Assembly: GCA_016793045.1 (NCBI GenBank)
Contig: JAEUKZ010000015.1
Location: forward strand, 1-43,803
Direction: 5' to 3'
DNA length: 43,803 bases
Source: Alphaproteobacteria bacterium
GTDB lineage: Bacteria > Pseudomonadota > Alphaproteobacteria > CACIAM-22H2
Positions 1-11,904 of the stretch are shown piece after piece. The notes below the pieces were generated by a model that was not told the origin of the DNA, ran no database searches, and saw only the letters and a list, made by a program, of their open reading frames with translations. Position 1 is the stretch's first letter. Every line of letters starts with the position of its first letter. Position numbers and translations under genes: made by a program.

Positions 1-2359
<2,359 letters not shown>

Positions 2360-2390
2360 CACGCCCTCTGCGGCGGCACGCGCCGCTTGG

Positions 2391-3191
2391 TCAGTTGAAC
2401 AGCCGGCGAATGAAACCCGGTTGATCGCGGTTCGGCAACCGTCCGGTTTCGATCAGCGAGAACGAATCCTCGTACCAGTCGCTGCCCGGATAGTTGTGAC
2501 CGAGAACCGAGGCCGTTCGCCGCGCCTCGTCGACGAGGCCGAGCGCCAGATAACACTCGACGAGGCGGTGGAGTGCTTCTGGCACGTGGCTGGTCGTCTG
2601 GTACCGGTCGATGACGATGCGGTAGCGGTTGATCGCGCCGAGGAACTGGCGCTGGCGCTGGTAGAAGCGCGCGACTTCCATTTCCTTGCCCGCGAGATGG
2701 TCGTGCGCCAGCTCGATCTTGAGCCGCGCGTCGCGCGCAAAGACCGAGTTGGGGAAGCGGTTGACGACCTCGGTCAGCGAGGCGAGGGCGAGTTCGGTCA
2801 TCCGCGCGTCGCGCTGCACGTCGGAGATCTGCTCGTAGTAGCAGAGCGCCTTCAGATAATACGCATAGGCGACGTCGCGGTTGGCGGGGTTCAGCTGGAT
2901 GAAGCGATCCAGCGCGCTGATCGCCTCGTCGTACTTGCTGTCCATGTAGAACGCATAGGCGGCCATCAGCTGCGAGCGCGTCGCCCACACGGAGTAGGGG
3001 TGCTGGCGTTCGACCTCGTCGAACTGCCGCGCGGCGGCGGCGTAGTTCTCCGTCATCAGCGAATTGACCGCGATGTTGTAGAGGTCGTCGACCGGCCGTT
3101 CGACCTGCGGTTCTTCCTGCGAGCGGCAGGCGCCCAGCGCGATCGCAGCGGCGAAGATGATAACGGTCAGGCGATTCGTGCGACGTTTCAT
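2391..3191 (-). CDS. bamD: Outer membrane protein assembly lipoprotein BamD
   Basis: BamD is the essential lipoprotein of the BAM complex that inserts beta-barrel proteins in the outer membrane. The 266-residue product starts with a positively charged N region, a hydrophobic stretch and a lipobox ending LGAC, giving lipidated Cys22. The rest is alpha-helical TPR-like repeat sequence with the family's ENYxxAxxxFxxVExxHPYS region near residue 48. The start is fixed because an in-frame TAA lies 12 bases upstream of the ATG. No Shine-Dalgarno sequence is visible, and a CTATAA element lies nine bases before the ATG (see findings). The gene lies between lpxC and recN, which is usual in alphaproteobacteria. 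Confidence 0.95.
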   Translation of the reverse strand: MKRRTNRLTVIIFAAAIALGACRSQEEPQVERPVDDLYNIAVNSLMTENYAAAARQFDEVERQHPYSVWATRSQLMAAYAFYMDSKYDEAISALDRFIQLNPANRDVAYAYYLKALCYYEQISDVQRDARMTELALASLTEVVNRFPNSVFARDARLKIELAHDHLAGKEMEVARFYQRQRQFLGAINRYRIVIDRYQTTSHVPEALHRLVECYLALGLVDEARRTASVLGHNYPGSDWYEDSFSLIETGRLPNRDQPGFIRRLFN

Positions 3192-3258
3192 GGGCGCGAC
3201 TTATAGCCCAGCCGCCCGTGCGGTTTCCAGGACGTGCTGAATGCGGAAGCCGGCGGGG

Positions 3259-4200
3259 TCAGTCGCCCGCGGCGCGCAGCCCTTCGCGACGGCCGGCGAC
3301 GCCATACGTCGTCGTCATCTCGACCATCCGCCAGGCGCCCGGCTGCTCGAACAGTGCGCGCAGCAGGCGGTAATTGAGCGCGTGGCCGACGCGGACCGCT
3401 TCGACATGGCCGAGAATCGGCGCCCCTGCGAGGTAGAGGTCGCCCACGCAGTCGAGCACCTTGTGACGGACGAATTCGTCGGCGAAGCGAAGGCCCTCGG
3501 CGTTGAGGATGCGGTCCTTGCCGATCACCACCGCGTTGTCGAGCGAGCCGCCGCGGGCAAGCCCCGCCGCGCGCAGCCGGTCGATCTCGGCGGCGAAGCC
3601 GAAGGTGCGCGCGCGGCTGATCTCGGTGCGGAACGTCGCCGGCTCGAGATCGAGGGCGAAGTGCTGGCGAGCGACGATCGCGCTTTCGAAGTCGATCTCG
3701 CAAGTGATGGTCAGCCCGACGCCAGGCCGCAGCACCGCGCGGCGCGAACCGTCCTCGACGGCGATCGGCCGCAGCACTTGAATGGCGCGACGCGGCTCGT
3801 CGAGTTCGCGCACGCCCGCGCATTCGATGAGGAAGACGAACGGTGCCGCGGATCCGTCCATGATCGGCAGCTCGGGGCCGCTGACCTCGACCAGGGCGTT
3901 GTCGATCTCGCAGCCGTAGAAGGCGGCCATCAGATGCTCGACGGTCGACACCGTGGTGCGCGCGGCATTGCCCAGCGTGGTGCAGAGGCGCGAATCGACG
4001 ACGCTGCGCCAATCGGCCTGGATCAGCGCGTCGGCAGGCTGGGCCGCGCTGCGCGCCACATCGCTGCGACGAAAGACGATGCCGTGATTGGCCGGTGCGG
4101 GGTGCAGCACCATCTGCACCCGCTGGCCGCTATGGACCCCGATGCCGCTACAGCTGATCGCACTCTTAAGCGTCTTTTGCGGAACGATGGCCACGGGCAT
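3259..4200 (-). CDS. lpxC: UDP-3-O-acyl-N-acetylglucosamine deacetylase LpxC
   Basis: LpxC is the zinc enzyme that removes the acetyl group from UDP-3-O-acyl-GlcNAc, the committed step of lipid A synthesis. The 313-residue protein shows the zinc ligands and catalytic residues of the family: Glu88-His89 in VEHLMA, His246 and Asp250 in HKVLD, and His265 in GHVEA. Length and spacing match E. coli LpxC. The ATG is preceded by GGGGGAG with a ten-base spacer. It follows ftsZ after a strong terminator, so it probably has its own promoter in the 318-bp gap. It is followed by bamD after 67 bp. Confidence 0.97.
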   Translation of the reverse strand: MPVAIVPQKTLKSAISCSGIGVHSGQRVQMVLHPAPANHGIVFRRSDVARSAAQPADALIQADWRSVVDSRLCTTLGNAARTTVSTVEHLMAAFYGCEIDNALVEVSGPELPIMDGSAAPFVFLIECAGVRELDEPRRAIQVLRPIAVEDGSRRAVLRPGVGLTITCEIDFESAIVARQHFALDLEPATFRTEISRARTFGFAAEIDRLRAAGLARGGSLDNAVVIGKDRILNAEGLRFADEFVRHKVLDCVGDLYLAGAPILGHVEAVRVGHALNYRLLRALFEQPGAWRMVEMTTTYGVAGRREGLRAAGD

Positions 4201-4448
4201 CTGTGCCGGACTCCCCCAAACCGCTCACTTCAACGCACGGCGCATCTCGGTCGTTCGGCGGCGGGCGTGATCACGCAATCCTGCAGCAACTGCCCTGGGG
4301 CCGATCGATTCCGAAATCCCTTTGTAGTGCAATCTGTTAGCAGTCAGGCTCGCGATCGCTCAAATCACTTATTGTTTCGATTTGTTACCGCAGCGGCGCC
4401 CGCCGGCCTCCGGCGGTCCGAAAATCATCAAGAGAAATCAGTGACTTG
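4201..4448. other. Intergenic region upstream of lpxC
   Basis: No gene is supported here. The middle of the stretch, about 4310-4400, is clearly richer in A and T than the surrounding coding DNA, as expected of a promoter for lpxC. No convincing pair of -35 and -10 hexamers was found. A TTGAGC on the minus strand has a poor partner (CTAACA) 17 bases on. The ftsZ terminator lies just to the right, so lpxC needs a start signal in this stretch or must rely on read-through. Confidence 0.4.
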
Positions 4449-4502
4449 CGAAAACCAAACCGGGGGATGGCGAGGTCATGGTTAACCCCGCCACCCCCCG
4501 GT
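4449..4502 (-). terminator. Rho-independent terminator after ftsZ
   Basis: On the minus strand, arms at 4502-4489 and 4472-4459 pair over 14 positions (ACCGGGGG... with ...CCCCCGGT) with one G-U-type position. A T-rich tail TTTGGTTTT follows at 4460-4451. The hairpin begins 17 bases beyond the ftsZ stop codon. It therefore marks the end of the mraZ-ftsZ transcription unit and separates it from lpxC. Confidence 0.75.
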
Positions 4503-4518
4503 CGGGAGCATCTGCGCC

Positions 4519-6303
4519 TCAGTTGGCTTGGCGGCGCAGGAAGGCCGGGATGTCCAGCAGGTCGTCCTCCGGCCGCGAGGTCGGAATCCGGTCGGTCGGG
4601 TCGAGACCGCCCAGCCGCGTCTGCTGCGGCGCCGGAGCCGGAGCAGGCGCCGGCGCCGGCATCGGGGCGCTGGCAGCCGGCTGTTCCGGACGCGGAGCGA
4701 CCAGCGGCGCCGCCTGGGCCGGGGCCGGACGCTGCTCGCGCGCCCGCCCGGTGCCGGTCACGCGTTCGAACAGGCTGGGGCCACGGCGGCGCTCGTCGCG
4801 CTTCTCTTCCGGCTGCGCGGCACGCGGTGCAGGCTCGGCCGCCGGGGCGGCGTAGGCCTCCGCCTGCGGCCGCAGATCCGCGCGCACCATCGCCGGTTCG
4901 CGCGCCGCCTCGATCGGACGCGGCGCGATGAACGACGTCGCCTGCGCCGGCTGCTGCGGAGGCGCCGCCTGCTGAACCGGCTGCGGCGCCGGCGCGACCG
5001 ACATGTAGCTCTGCGGTGCCGGCGCCGGGCGGTACTGCGGCTGCGGTGCTGCCGGCGCGGTCCGGGCGACGGCCGGTTGCGGTTGCGGCTGGACCACGGG
5101 GGCGGCCGGCTGCGGCGCCGGCGCCTGGGCATAGGCCTGCGCTGGCGCGTGCATCGTCACCGACTGCGGCTGGCGGGCGACCACGGGCTCGGCCGTCATC
5201 GGGATCGCCTGGTTGGCGTCGATCTTCAGCGCCGCGGAGCCTTCCGCGCGCGCCGCCTGCTGCTGCGGGCGCTGGGAAGCGGCCTGGCGCGACTGCGCGA
5301 GGCTGATCACCGTCGGCTTCGGCTCGACCATCGCCTGCGCGTCGATCCCGGTCGCGACGACCGAGATGCGGACCTTGCCGGCGAGGGTTTCGTCGAAGGT
5401 CGAGCCGAAGATGATGTTCGCCTCGGGGTCGACCTCGTCGCGGATGCGGTTGGCGGCCTCGTCGACCTCGAACAGCGTCATGTCGGGGCCGCCGGTGATG
5501 TTGATCAGCACGCCGCGCGCACCCTTCATCGACACGTCGTCGAGCAGCGGGTTCGAGATCGCCTTCTGCGCCGCGTCGATCGCGCGATTGTCGCCCTCGG
5601 CCTCGCCGGTGCCCATCATCGCCTTGCCCATCTCGCTCATCACCGTGCGGATGTCGGCGAAGTCGAGATTGATCAGGCCGGGCATCACCATCAGGTCGGT
5701 GACGCCGCGCACGCCAGAGTAGAGCACATCGTCCGCCATCTTGAAGGCGTCGGCGAACGTCGTGCGCTCGTTGGCGACGCGGAACAGGTTCTGGTTCGGG
5801 ATGATGATCAGCGTATCGACGTGGCGCTGGAGCTCTTCGATGCCCTGCTCGGCGATCTTCATGCGGTGCGCGCCCTCGAAGTGGAAGGGCTTGGTGACGA
5901 CGCCGACGGTGAGGATGCCCTGTTCACGCGCCGCCCGCGCGATCACGGGAGCCGCCCCGGTGCCGGTGCCGCCGCCCATGCCGGCGGCGATGAAAGCCAT
6001 GTGCGAGCCCGCGAGATGCTCGAGGATCTCGTGCAGCGTCTCCTCGGCGGAGGCGCGGCCGACGTCGGGCCGCGCGCCGGCGCCGAGGCCCTGGGTGATG
6101 CCGACGCCGAGTTGTACGCGCCGCTCGGCGAGCGACAGCTGGAGCGCCTGCGCGTCGGTGTTGGCGACGACGAAGTCGACCCCCTGGAGCTGCGCGCGGA
6201 TCATGTTGTTGACCGCGTTGCCACCGGCGCCGCCGCAGCCGATGACCGTGATACGCGGCTTGAGCTCGTGCTCTCCGCGCGGCATCGAGATGTTTATCGT
6301 CAT
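4519..6303 (-). CDS. ftsZ: Cell division GTPase FtsZ
   Basis: FtsZ is the tubulin-like GTPase that polymerises into the Z ring. The product has 594 residues. The GTPase core spans about residues 15-330, with [10 protein letters not shown] near residue 22, the tubulin signature GGGTGTG at 110-116 and the T7-loop catalytic segment NLDFAD at 212-217. A very long Pro/Ala/Gln-rich linker follows (about 330-575), then the conserved C-terminal peptide with DIPAFLRRQ that binds FtsA and other partners. E. coli FtsZ has 383 residues; the excess is almost all linker, which is common in alphaproteobacteria. The start is fixed by an AGGAGG Shine-Dalgarno sequence before the ATG. It is the last gene of the dcw unit and ends at a terminator. 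Confidence 0.98.
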   Translation of the reverse strand: MTINISMPRGEHELKPRITVIGCGGAGGNAVNNMIRAQLQGVDFVVANTDAQALQLSLAERRVQLGVGITQGLGAGARPDVGRASAEETLHEILEHLAGSHMAFIAAGMGGGTGTGAAPVIARAAREQGILTVGVVTKPFHFEGAHRMKIAEQGIEELQRHVDTLIIIPNQNLFRVANERTTFADAFKMADDVLYSGVRGVTDLMVMPGLINLDFADIRTVMSEMGKAMMGTGEAEGDNRAIDAAQKAISNPLLDDVSMKGARGVLINITGGPDMTLFEVDEAANRIRDEVDPEANIIFGSTFDETLAGKVRISVVATGIDAQAMVEPKPTVISLAQSRQAASQRPQQQAARAEGSAALKIDANQAIPMTAEPVVARQPQSVTMHAPAQAYAQAPAPQPAAPVVQPQPQPAVARTAPAAPQPQYRPAPAPQSYMSVAPAPQPVQQAAPPQQPAQATSFIAPRPIEAAREPAMVRADLRPQAEAYAAPAAEPAPRAAQPEEKRDERRRGPSLFERVTGTGRAREQRPAPAQAAPLVAPRPEQPAASAPMPAPAPAPAPAPQQTRLGGLDPTDRIPTSRPEDDLLDIPAFLRRQAN

Positions 6304-6371
6304 CTTCTGGTTCCTCCTCTTTCCGATCAGCGATCCACCCGGCGATCCCTCCGGGCGAAACGGGTTGGTGG

Positions 6372-7622
6372 TCAGGTAAGAAAGTGCTCTTTGACCCAGC
6401 GCAGCATGCCGAACGGTCCCGCGCCGGGCTTGGCCGCGGCGGCTGCGGGAAGCAGCGCCTCGACGTTCCGGTTGAGCGCGTAGCCGATCAGGCCCGCGCA
6501 GGTCGAGAAAGCGGGTCCGCCCGTCTGGTCGGACAGCCCTGCGATACGCAGCGGCTTGCCCATGCGGACCTGCTTGTCGAGGATGAGCGCCGCCAGGTCG
6601 CGCACGCCCTGGAGCTGGCTCGCGCCGCCGGTCAGCACGACGCGGCGGCCGGCAACCTTGTCGAAGCCGCTCGCCTCGAGGCGCGCGCGCACCAGTTCGA
6701 ACGTCTCTTCGAGTCGCGGCCGGATGATCCCGGTCAGTATCGACTTCGGCACGTGGTTCGGCTGCGCCTGGTCTTCCTCGCCGACCAGCGGCACGTCGAT
6801 CACCTCGCGCTCGTCGGCCGACGAGACGGTCGCGGTGCCGTAGAGCGTCTTCATCCGCTCGGCATGTGCGACCGGCGTCGACAGTCCGCGCGCAATGTCG
6901 TTGGTGACGTGCGCGCCGCCGACCGCGACCGAATCGGTGTGGACGAGATGCCCGTCCGCGAACACCGCGAAGGTCGTCGTGCCGCCGCCCATGTCGATCA
7001 CGGTGACGCCGAGGTCCATTTCGTCGTCGACCAGGCAGGCGAGGCCGGACGCGTACGGCGCCACGACCATGCCGTCGACGTTGAGGTGGCAGCGGCCGAT
7101 CACCGTCTCGAGATTGCGGATGGCGCCGGTATGGCCGGTCACGACGTGCATGAGGCCGCCGAGGCGCTGGCCGCACATGCCGCGCGGGTCGCGGATGCCG
7201 CGGCTGCCGTCGATCGAATAGCCGGTCGGGATGGCGTGGAGCAGGCGCCGTTCGGGCGTGGTGTCGGCGTTGCGGCCGAGTTCGGTCACGCGGCGAATGT
7301 CGTGGTCGCCGATCTCGTGGCCGTTGATCGCGACTTCGACGCTGACCGTCCGCGACACCGGCTGGGCGCCGGAAATGTTGACGATGACGTCGCGCAGCGC
7401 CTCGCCCGCCATCCGTTCGGCGGCGGTGACGGCGGTGAGGATCGCCGCCTCCGCCGCGTCCATGTCGACGAGGCTGCCGTTGCGCACGCCGCGTGAAACC
7501 TGATGCCCAATCCCCACGACGTGCGCCGCCGTGCCGTCGGCCTTGGCGACGAAGCAGGCGATCTTGGTCGATCCGACGTCGAGGGCGGCGATCAGGTCGC
7601 TGCGGGGCTTCTTCTTCAACAT
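6372..7622 (-). CDS. ftsA: Cell division protein FtsA
   Basis: FtsA is the actin-fold ATPase that tethers FtsZ to the membrane and activates septal synthesis. The 416-residue product begins MLKKKPRSD, followed by the phosphate-1 motif ALDVGSTK near residues 13-20. The phosphate-2 motif DMGGGTTTF lies near the middle. The protein ends in an amphipathic membrane-targeting helix with [11 protein letters not shown]. The reading frame stays open upstream, but only this ATG has an AGGA ribosome site close by and gives the family N terminus; the upstream extension is an artificial Arg-rich run. It starts 22 bp after ftsQ and is followed by ftsZ after 68 bp. Confidence 0.97.
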   Translation of the reverse strand: MLKKKPRSDLIAALDVGSTKIACFVAKADGTAAHVVGIGHQVSRGVRNGSLVDMDAAEAAILTAVTAAERMAGEALRDVIVNISGAQPVSRTVSVEVAINGHEIGDHDIRRVTELGRNADTTPERRLLHAIPTGYSIDGSRGIRDPRGMCGQRLGGLMHVVTGHTGAIRNLETVIGRCHLNVDGMVVAPYASGLACLVDDEMDLGVTVIDMGGGTTTFAVFADGHLVHTDSVAVGGAHVTNDIARGLSTPVAHAERMKTLYGTATVSSADEREVIDVPLVGEEDQAQPNHVPKSILTGIIRPRLEETFELVRARLEASGFDKVAGRRVVLTGGASQLQGVRDLAALILDKQVRMGKPLRIAGLSDQTGGPAFSTCAGLIGYALNRNVEALLPAAAAAKPGAGPFGMLRWVKEHFLT

Positions 7623-7644
7623 GATCCTGACGGACTCCTGCCGC

Positions 7645-8562
7645 TCACGTTTGCCGGTTGGCCGTCGCCGGCCGGACCGGGCGCGCTGGCCCCGCCGGCG
7701 TCGGCGCCGGCGGCGCATCGCGTACCACCCGAAGGATCATCCGGTCGGGCAACCGCATGTCGATCGTCTGGACGTTGCGCTGGAAGAGACCGCCCGCACG
7801 CTCGGCATCGGCGAGCCGCAGCCACGCCGCAGCGGGATTTTCCTCCGGCAGCTGCACCTCGACCGCCGCGCCGGGCTGCGGCTCGAGCCGAAGATTCCAG
7901 CGCCGGCTGCCGACACGGACCGCGTGGGTGATCTTCTGGGCGAGCGCCGGTTCGCTGGCGAGGATCGTCAGCAGGTCGGCGGTGTGGCGCGGCGCGCCTT
8001 CGCCGACGACGATCTTCAGCGCCGGCCAGCGGCCGGGATCGGCGCCTTCGATGACGGCGCCGCTGCGGTCGATCACGACCATGCGCCCGGCGTGCTGCCA
8101 CAGCGCCAGCGGCTCGCGTTCCTCGATGCGCACGAAGATCGTCTCCGGCATGCGGCGCTCGACCGTCGCGCTGCGGATCCAGGGCAGGCGCAGCAGCGCG
8201 GCTCGCGCGGCGGCGGGATTGAAGGCGAGAATCGGTTCGCCGCGGCGGACGCCGAGCGCGCTCATCAGTTCGTCGACGCGCGTCTCCGTGCGGCCCTCGA
8301 CGAGAACCTCGCCGACGGCGAAACCGAGATTCGAGGTGCCGGCGAGTGCCAGCTGGCCGATGCCGGAGGCGGCATTGCCGATGAGCGAAGGCGGTCCCTC
8401 GCGCCACAGCTTCAGCGAGCCCCAGGCAAGCGTGCCGGCGAGCAGCGCACCGCCGCCCCACAGCAGCGCGGGACGCAGCGAGCCGCGCGGCACGAAGCGC
8501 TGCAGGCGCGCGCGCAGCACGCGGCGCTGCGGCTTCGGCGGCTTGCGGCGCCACCACATCAT
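7645..8562 (-). CDS. ftsQ: Cell division protein FtsQ
   Basis: FtsQ is a bitopic divisome protein linking early cytoplasmic and late periplasmic division proteins. The 305-residue product has a basic cytoplasmic N terminus of about 30 residues and one membrane segment at about 31-53. A periplasmic POTRA-type region follows (EVLVEGRTET onward), then the FtsQ/DivIB beta domain with WPALKIV. The tail is Pro/Ala-rich and probably disordered. The start ATG overlaps the ddl stop codon (ATGA). The order ddl-ftsQ-ftsA-ftsZ is the classical end of the dcw cluster. Confidence 0.95.
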   Translation of the reverse strand: MMWWRRKPPKPQRRVLRARLQRFVPRGSLRPALLWGGGALLAGTLAWGSLKLWREGPPSLIGNAASGIGQLALAGTSNLGFAVGEVLVEGRTETRVDELMSALGVRRGEPILAFNPAAARAALLRLPWIRSATVERRMPETIFVRIEEREPLALWQHAGRMVVIDRSGAVIEGADPGRWPALKIVVGEGAPRHTADLLTILASEPALAQKITHAVRVGSRRWNLRLEPQPGAAVEVQLPEENPAAAWLRLADAERAGGLFQRNVQTIDMRLPDRMILRVVRDAPPAPTPAGPARPVRPATANRQT

Positions 8563-9518
8563 GACGGCCTCCGTTCACAGGCGGCGTTTTCGACCATCCA
8601 GCTCACCAGATCCTGGAAGGAGATGCCGCAGGCCTTGGCGATCTCGGGCACCAGCGACAGCGGCGTCATCCCGGGCTGGGTGTTGATTTCGAGCAGGTAG
8701 AGCCGCCCGGGTTCGTTCGCCGGCACGGCGGTGTCGTCGTAGCGGAAATCCGCGCGCGTGACCCCGCGGCAGCCGAGCGTGCGGTGGGCGAGCAGGGCGT
8801 AGCGCTTGGCATCCGCCTCCGCCGCCGGGGGAATCGGCGCCGGCATCAGATGCTGCGTGCGGCCGTCGGTGTACTTGTGCTCGTAGTCGTAGAACCCGTC
8901 GAGAGGGCGCAGCTCGACCACGCCGAGCGCGCGATCGCCCATCACCGCGACCGACAACTCGCGGCCGGGGATGTAGCGCTCGACCAGCACGTCGGGCTCG
9001 AACGGCCAGGGCTGGCGCTTGAAGTCTTCGAGGTCGGCGTCGCTCAGCACGATCTTGACGCCGACCGACGAGCCTTCGCGCGTCGGCTTGACGACGTAGG
9101 GCGGGTCCATGACGCGGCGGCGGAACAGCTCGTCGCGCTGCACGACTTGGCCTTCGACCACCGGGATGCCCGCGGCGGCGAAGAGGCGCTTGGCCATTGG
9201 CTTGTCCATCGCGAGCGCCGAGGCGAGCAGGCCGGAATGCGTGTAGGGGATGCCCTGCAGGTCGAGCAGGCCCTGGATCGCGCCGTCCTCGCCGAAACGG
9301 CCGTGCAGCGCGTTGAACACCACCTCGGGCTTCGCCTCGCCGAGTGCCGCCAGCAGCTTGGCGAGATCGGGGCCGACGTCGATCGTCGCGGTCTGGTAGC
9401 CGGCATCGCCGAGCGCGCGCGCGCAGGCCGCGCCGGAGGCGAGCGACACCTCGCGCTCAGCCGAGATGCCGCCGACCAGCACCGCGACGCGCTTGCGGGT
9501 GTTGCGCAGCATTGTCAT
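8559..9518 (-). CDS. ddl: D-alanine--D-alanine ligase
   Basis: Ddl joins two D-alanines with ATP to give the dipeptide that MurF adds to the muropeptide. The 319-residue ATP-grasp protein shows GGxSAEREVSLAS near the N terminus, a PYTHSG segment with an AMDK ATP-site entry, VKPTREGSSVGV, the YDYEHKYTDG loop and the metal site EINTQPGMT near the C terminus. The first ATG overlaps the murB stop codon (ATGA); a second ATG two codons on is a weaker alternative. Cytoplasmic, and translationally coupled to murB and ftsQ. Confidence 0.97.
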   Translation of the reverse strand: MTMLRNTRKRVAVLVGGISAEREVSLASGAACARALGDAGYQTATIDVGPDLAKLLAALGEAKPEVVFNALHGRFGEDGAIQGLLDLQGIPYTHSGLLASALAMDKPMAKRLFAAAGIPVVEGQVVQRDELFRRRVMDPPYVVKPTREGSSVGVKIVLSDADLEDFKRQPWPFEPDVLVERYIPGRELSVAVMGDRALGVVELRPLDGFYDYEHKYTDGRTQHLMPAPIPPAAEADAKRYALLAHRTLGCRGVTRADFRYDDTAVPANEPGRLYLLEINTQPGMTPLSLVPEIAKACGISFQDLVSWMVENAACERRPS

Positions 9519-10468
9519 GCGCGCGCCCCCGAAGGACCCGCCACGCCGATGCGGCGGATCTCCCATTCGAGCGTCACGCCGAAGCGTTCGCGCACGCGCC
9601 GGCGGAGTTCCTCGCCCAGCGCCTCGATGTCGGCTGCGGTCGCGCTGCCGGTGTTGATCAGGAAGTTGCAGTGCTTCTCCGACACCGCTGCGCCGCCGAT
9701 CGTCAGGCCGCGACCGCCGACGGCGTCGATGAGCTGCCACGCCTTGCGGCCCTCGGCGCGGGGATCGGACGGGTTGGCGAAGGTCGAGCCGCCGGTACGC
9801 GTGCGCAAAGGCTGGCTCGCCTCGCGCGCGGCATCGATCTCCGACATGCGGCGCTGGATCGACAGCGTGTCGTCGCGCGTGCCGGCCATCTCGGCCGACG
9901 TGAAGATGACGTCCTCGGCCGCGGCCGAGTGGCGATAGCCGAACCCGAGTTCCGCCGGGCCGAGCGCGAGTCGGCGGCCCTTGCCGTCGACCGCGCGGGC
10001 GGAGACGACGACGTCCTTGAATTCGCGGCCGTAGGCGCCTGCGTTCATGCGCAGGCCGCCGCCGATCGTGCCCGGCACGCCGACGAGGAACTCGAGACCG
10101 GCGATGCCGGCGTCGCGCGCGGTCATCGCGACGTTGAGGTCGAGCGCTCCGGCGCCGCAGACGACGCGCGTGCCTTCGGCCGCGATCTCGACGAAGCCGC
10201 GGCCGAGGCGGATGACCACGCCGGGCACGCCGCCGTCGCGCACGAGCAGGTTGGAGCCGACGCCGATCACCGTAACCGGCACGTCGTCGGGCTTGCCGGC
10301 GAGAAACTGCGCGAGATCATCTTCGTCGGCCGGGCGGAACATGATCTCGGCGGCGCCGCCGACACGGAACCAGGTGATGCCGGCGAGCGGCGCGTTCTCG
10401 CTGATGCGGCCGCGCACCGCGGGCAGACGGTCGATCAGGCGCGGAGCGCGCGAGGCGGCGGCCATCAT
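9515..10468 (-). CDS. murB: UDP-N-acetylenolpyruvoylglucosamine reductase MurB
   Basis: MurB is the FAD/NADPH enzyme that reduces UDP-GlcNAc-enolpyruvate to UDP-MurNAc. The 317-residue protein has the N-terminal segment [10 protein letters not shown], the FAD-site run [16 protein letters not shown], and the Ser-bearing GGSTFANP motif. The catalytic Glu is in LEWEIRRIG at the C terminus. The start ATG overlaps the murC stop (ATGA). It sits between murC and ddl as is usual in alphaproteobacteria. murA is not in the window and is normally encoded elsewhere. Confidence 0.97.
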   Translation of the reverse strand: MMAAASRAPRLIDRLPAVRGRISENAPLAGITWFRVGGAAEIMFRPADEDDLAQFLAGKPDDVPVTVIGVGSNLLVRDGGVPGVVIRLGRGFVEIAAEGTRVVCGAGALDLNVAMTARDAGIAGLEFLVGVPGTIGGGLRMNAGAYGREFKDVVVSARAVDGKGRRLALGPAELGFGYRHSAAAEDVIFTSAEMAGTRDDTLSIQRRMSEIDAAREASQPLRTRTGGSTFANPSDPRAEGRKAWQLIDAVGGRGLTIGGAAVSEKHCNFLINTGSATAADIEALGEELRRRVRERFGVTLEWEIRRIGVAGPSGARA

Positions 10469-11904
10469 CGCTGGCCTCCCGAGCCGAGTGCCACCGTGTT
10501 GCCGGCGAGCTGTGCGATCTCCTGCGGCAGGGCATAGGCCCAGGCGGTGATGTTGCCGGCGCCGAGGCAGACCACGAGGTCGCCGGCGCGCGCGGTCTCG
10601 AGCACGAGGCCCGCAAGCTGCTTGGGATCCTCGAGCGACAGCACGCGGCGATGGCCGTGCGCGCGCAGGCCGGCGACCAGCGCCTCGCGGTCGACGCCTT
10701 CGATCGGCGTCTCGCCGGCCGAGTAGACGTCGGCCACGATCACCGCATCGGCGTCGTTGAAGCAGGTGCAGAAGTCCTCGAACAGGTTGTGCAGGCGGGT
10801 GTAGCGGTGCGGCTGGACGACTGCGACGACGCCGCGCTTGGTGGCGCTGCGCGCGGCCTTGAGCACCGCGGCGATCTCCACCGGGTGGTGGCCGTAGTCG
10901 TCGATGACGGTGAGGCCGGCGGCCTCGCCGGTCTTGGTGAAGCGGCGCTTTACGCCCTTGATCGAGCCAAGCGCCTTGGCGATCTGCGCGTCGGCGATGC
11001 CCATCTCCGCCGCCACCGCGATTGCGGCGAGCGAATTCTGGACGTTGTGGATACCGACCAGAGGCAGGCGCAGGCCGGCGATGCGCCGCTCCGGCCCGAG
11101 GCGGCCGCCGAGCACGGCGTCGAACTGGCCGCCGTCGGCCGACAGCTTCACGTTGACGGCGCGCACGTCGGCCTGCGGCGACAGCCCGTAGGTGACAAGC
11201 TTGCGGTCCGCCACCAGCGGGATCATCGCCTGCACTTCGGGATGGTCGATGCACAGGGTCGCGAAGCCGTAGAACGGGATGTTGGCGACGAAGGCCTGGA
11301 ACGCCTTCTTGAGCGCGTCGAAATTGCCCCAATAGTCGAGGTGCTCGGGGTCGATGTTGGTGACGACCGCGATCGTCGCGGGCAGACGGTTGAAGCTGCC
11401 GTCGCTCTCGTCGGCCTCGACGACGATCCAGTCGCCGGCGCCGAGCCGCGCGTTGGTGCCGTAGGCATTGATGATGCCACCGTTGATGACGGTCGGGTCG
11501 AGGCCGGCGGAATCGAGCATCGCGGCGACGAGCGAGGTCGTCGTCGTCTTGCCGTGCGTGCCGGCGACCGCGACCGCCCATTTGAGCCGCATCAGCTCGG
11601 CCAGCATCTCGGCGCGGCGGACGACGGGGATCATGCGCTCGCGCGCGGCGCGGACTTCGGGATTGTCGGCCTTGACCGCCGTCGACACCACGACGACCTC
11701 GGCCTTGCCGAGATTCTCGGCGCGATGGCCGATCATGACGGGGATGCCGACGCCGGTCAGGCGCTTGACGTTGGCGCCGTCGGCGACGTCGGAACCCTGC
11801 ACCTTGTAGCCGAGGTTGTGCAGGATTTCGGCGATGCCGGACATGCCGATGCCGCCGATGCCGACGAAGTGCATCACGCCGATGGTGAGGGGCATCTCTC
11901 TCAT
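10465..11904 (-). CDS. murC: UDP-N-acetylmuramate--L-alanine ligase MurC
   Basis: MurC adds L-alanine to UDP-MurNAc, the first amino acid of the stem peptide. The 479-residue protein shows the N-terminal Rossmann-like GIGGIGMSG, the Mur-ligase P-loop [10 protein letters not shown] at about 114-123, EADESDGSF, the conserved NIDPEHLD, and the C-terminal YGHHP and QPHRYTR segments. The first ATG overlaps the murG stop (ATGA) and is preferred over the ATG three codons later. Cytoplasmic. Confidence 0.97.
   Translation of the reverse strand: MREMPLTIGVMHFVGIGGIGMSGIAEILHNLGYKVQGSDVADGANVKRLTGVGIPVMIGHRAENLGKAEVVVVSTAVKADNPEVRAARERMIPVVRRAEMLAELMRLKWAVAVAGTHGKTTTTSLVAAMLDSAGLDPTVINGGIINAYGTNARLGAGDWIVVEADESDGSFNRLPATIAVVTNIDPEHLDYWGNFDALKKAFQAFVANIPFYGFATLCIDHPEVQAMIPLVADRKLVTYGLSPQADVRAVNVKLSADGGQFDAVLGGRLGPERRIAGLRLPLVGIHNVQNSLAAIAVAAEMGIADAQIAKALGSIKGVKRRFTKTGEAAGLTVIDDYGHHPVEIAAVLKAARSATKRGVVAVVQPHRYTRLHNLFEDFCTCFNDADAVIVADVYSAGETPIEGVDREALVAGLRAHGHRRVLSLEDPKQLAGLVLETARAGDLVVCLGAGNITAWAYALPQEIAQLAGNTVALGSGGQR

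Noticed and set aside
4528-6483. 651-codon plus-strand frame opposite ftsZ
   Set aside because: Extreme Arg content and no family motif; ftsZ on the other strand explains the DNA fully.
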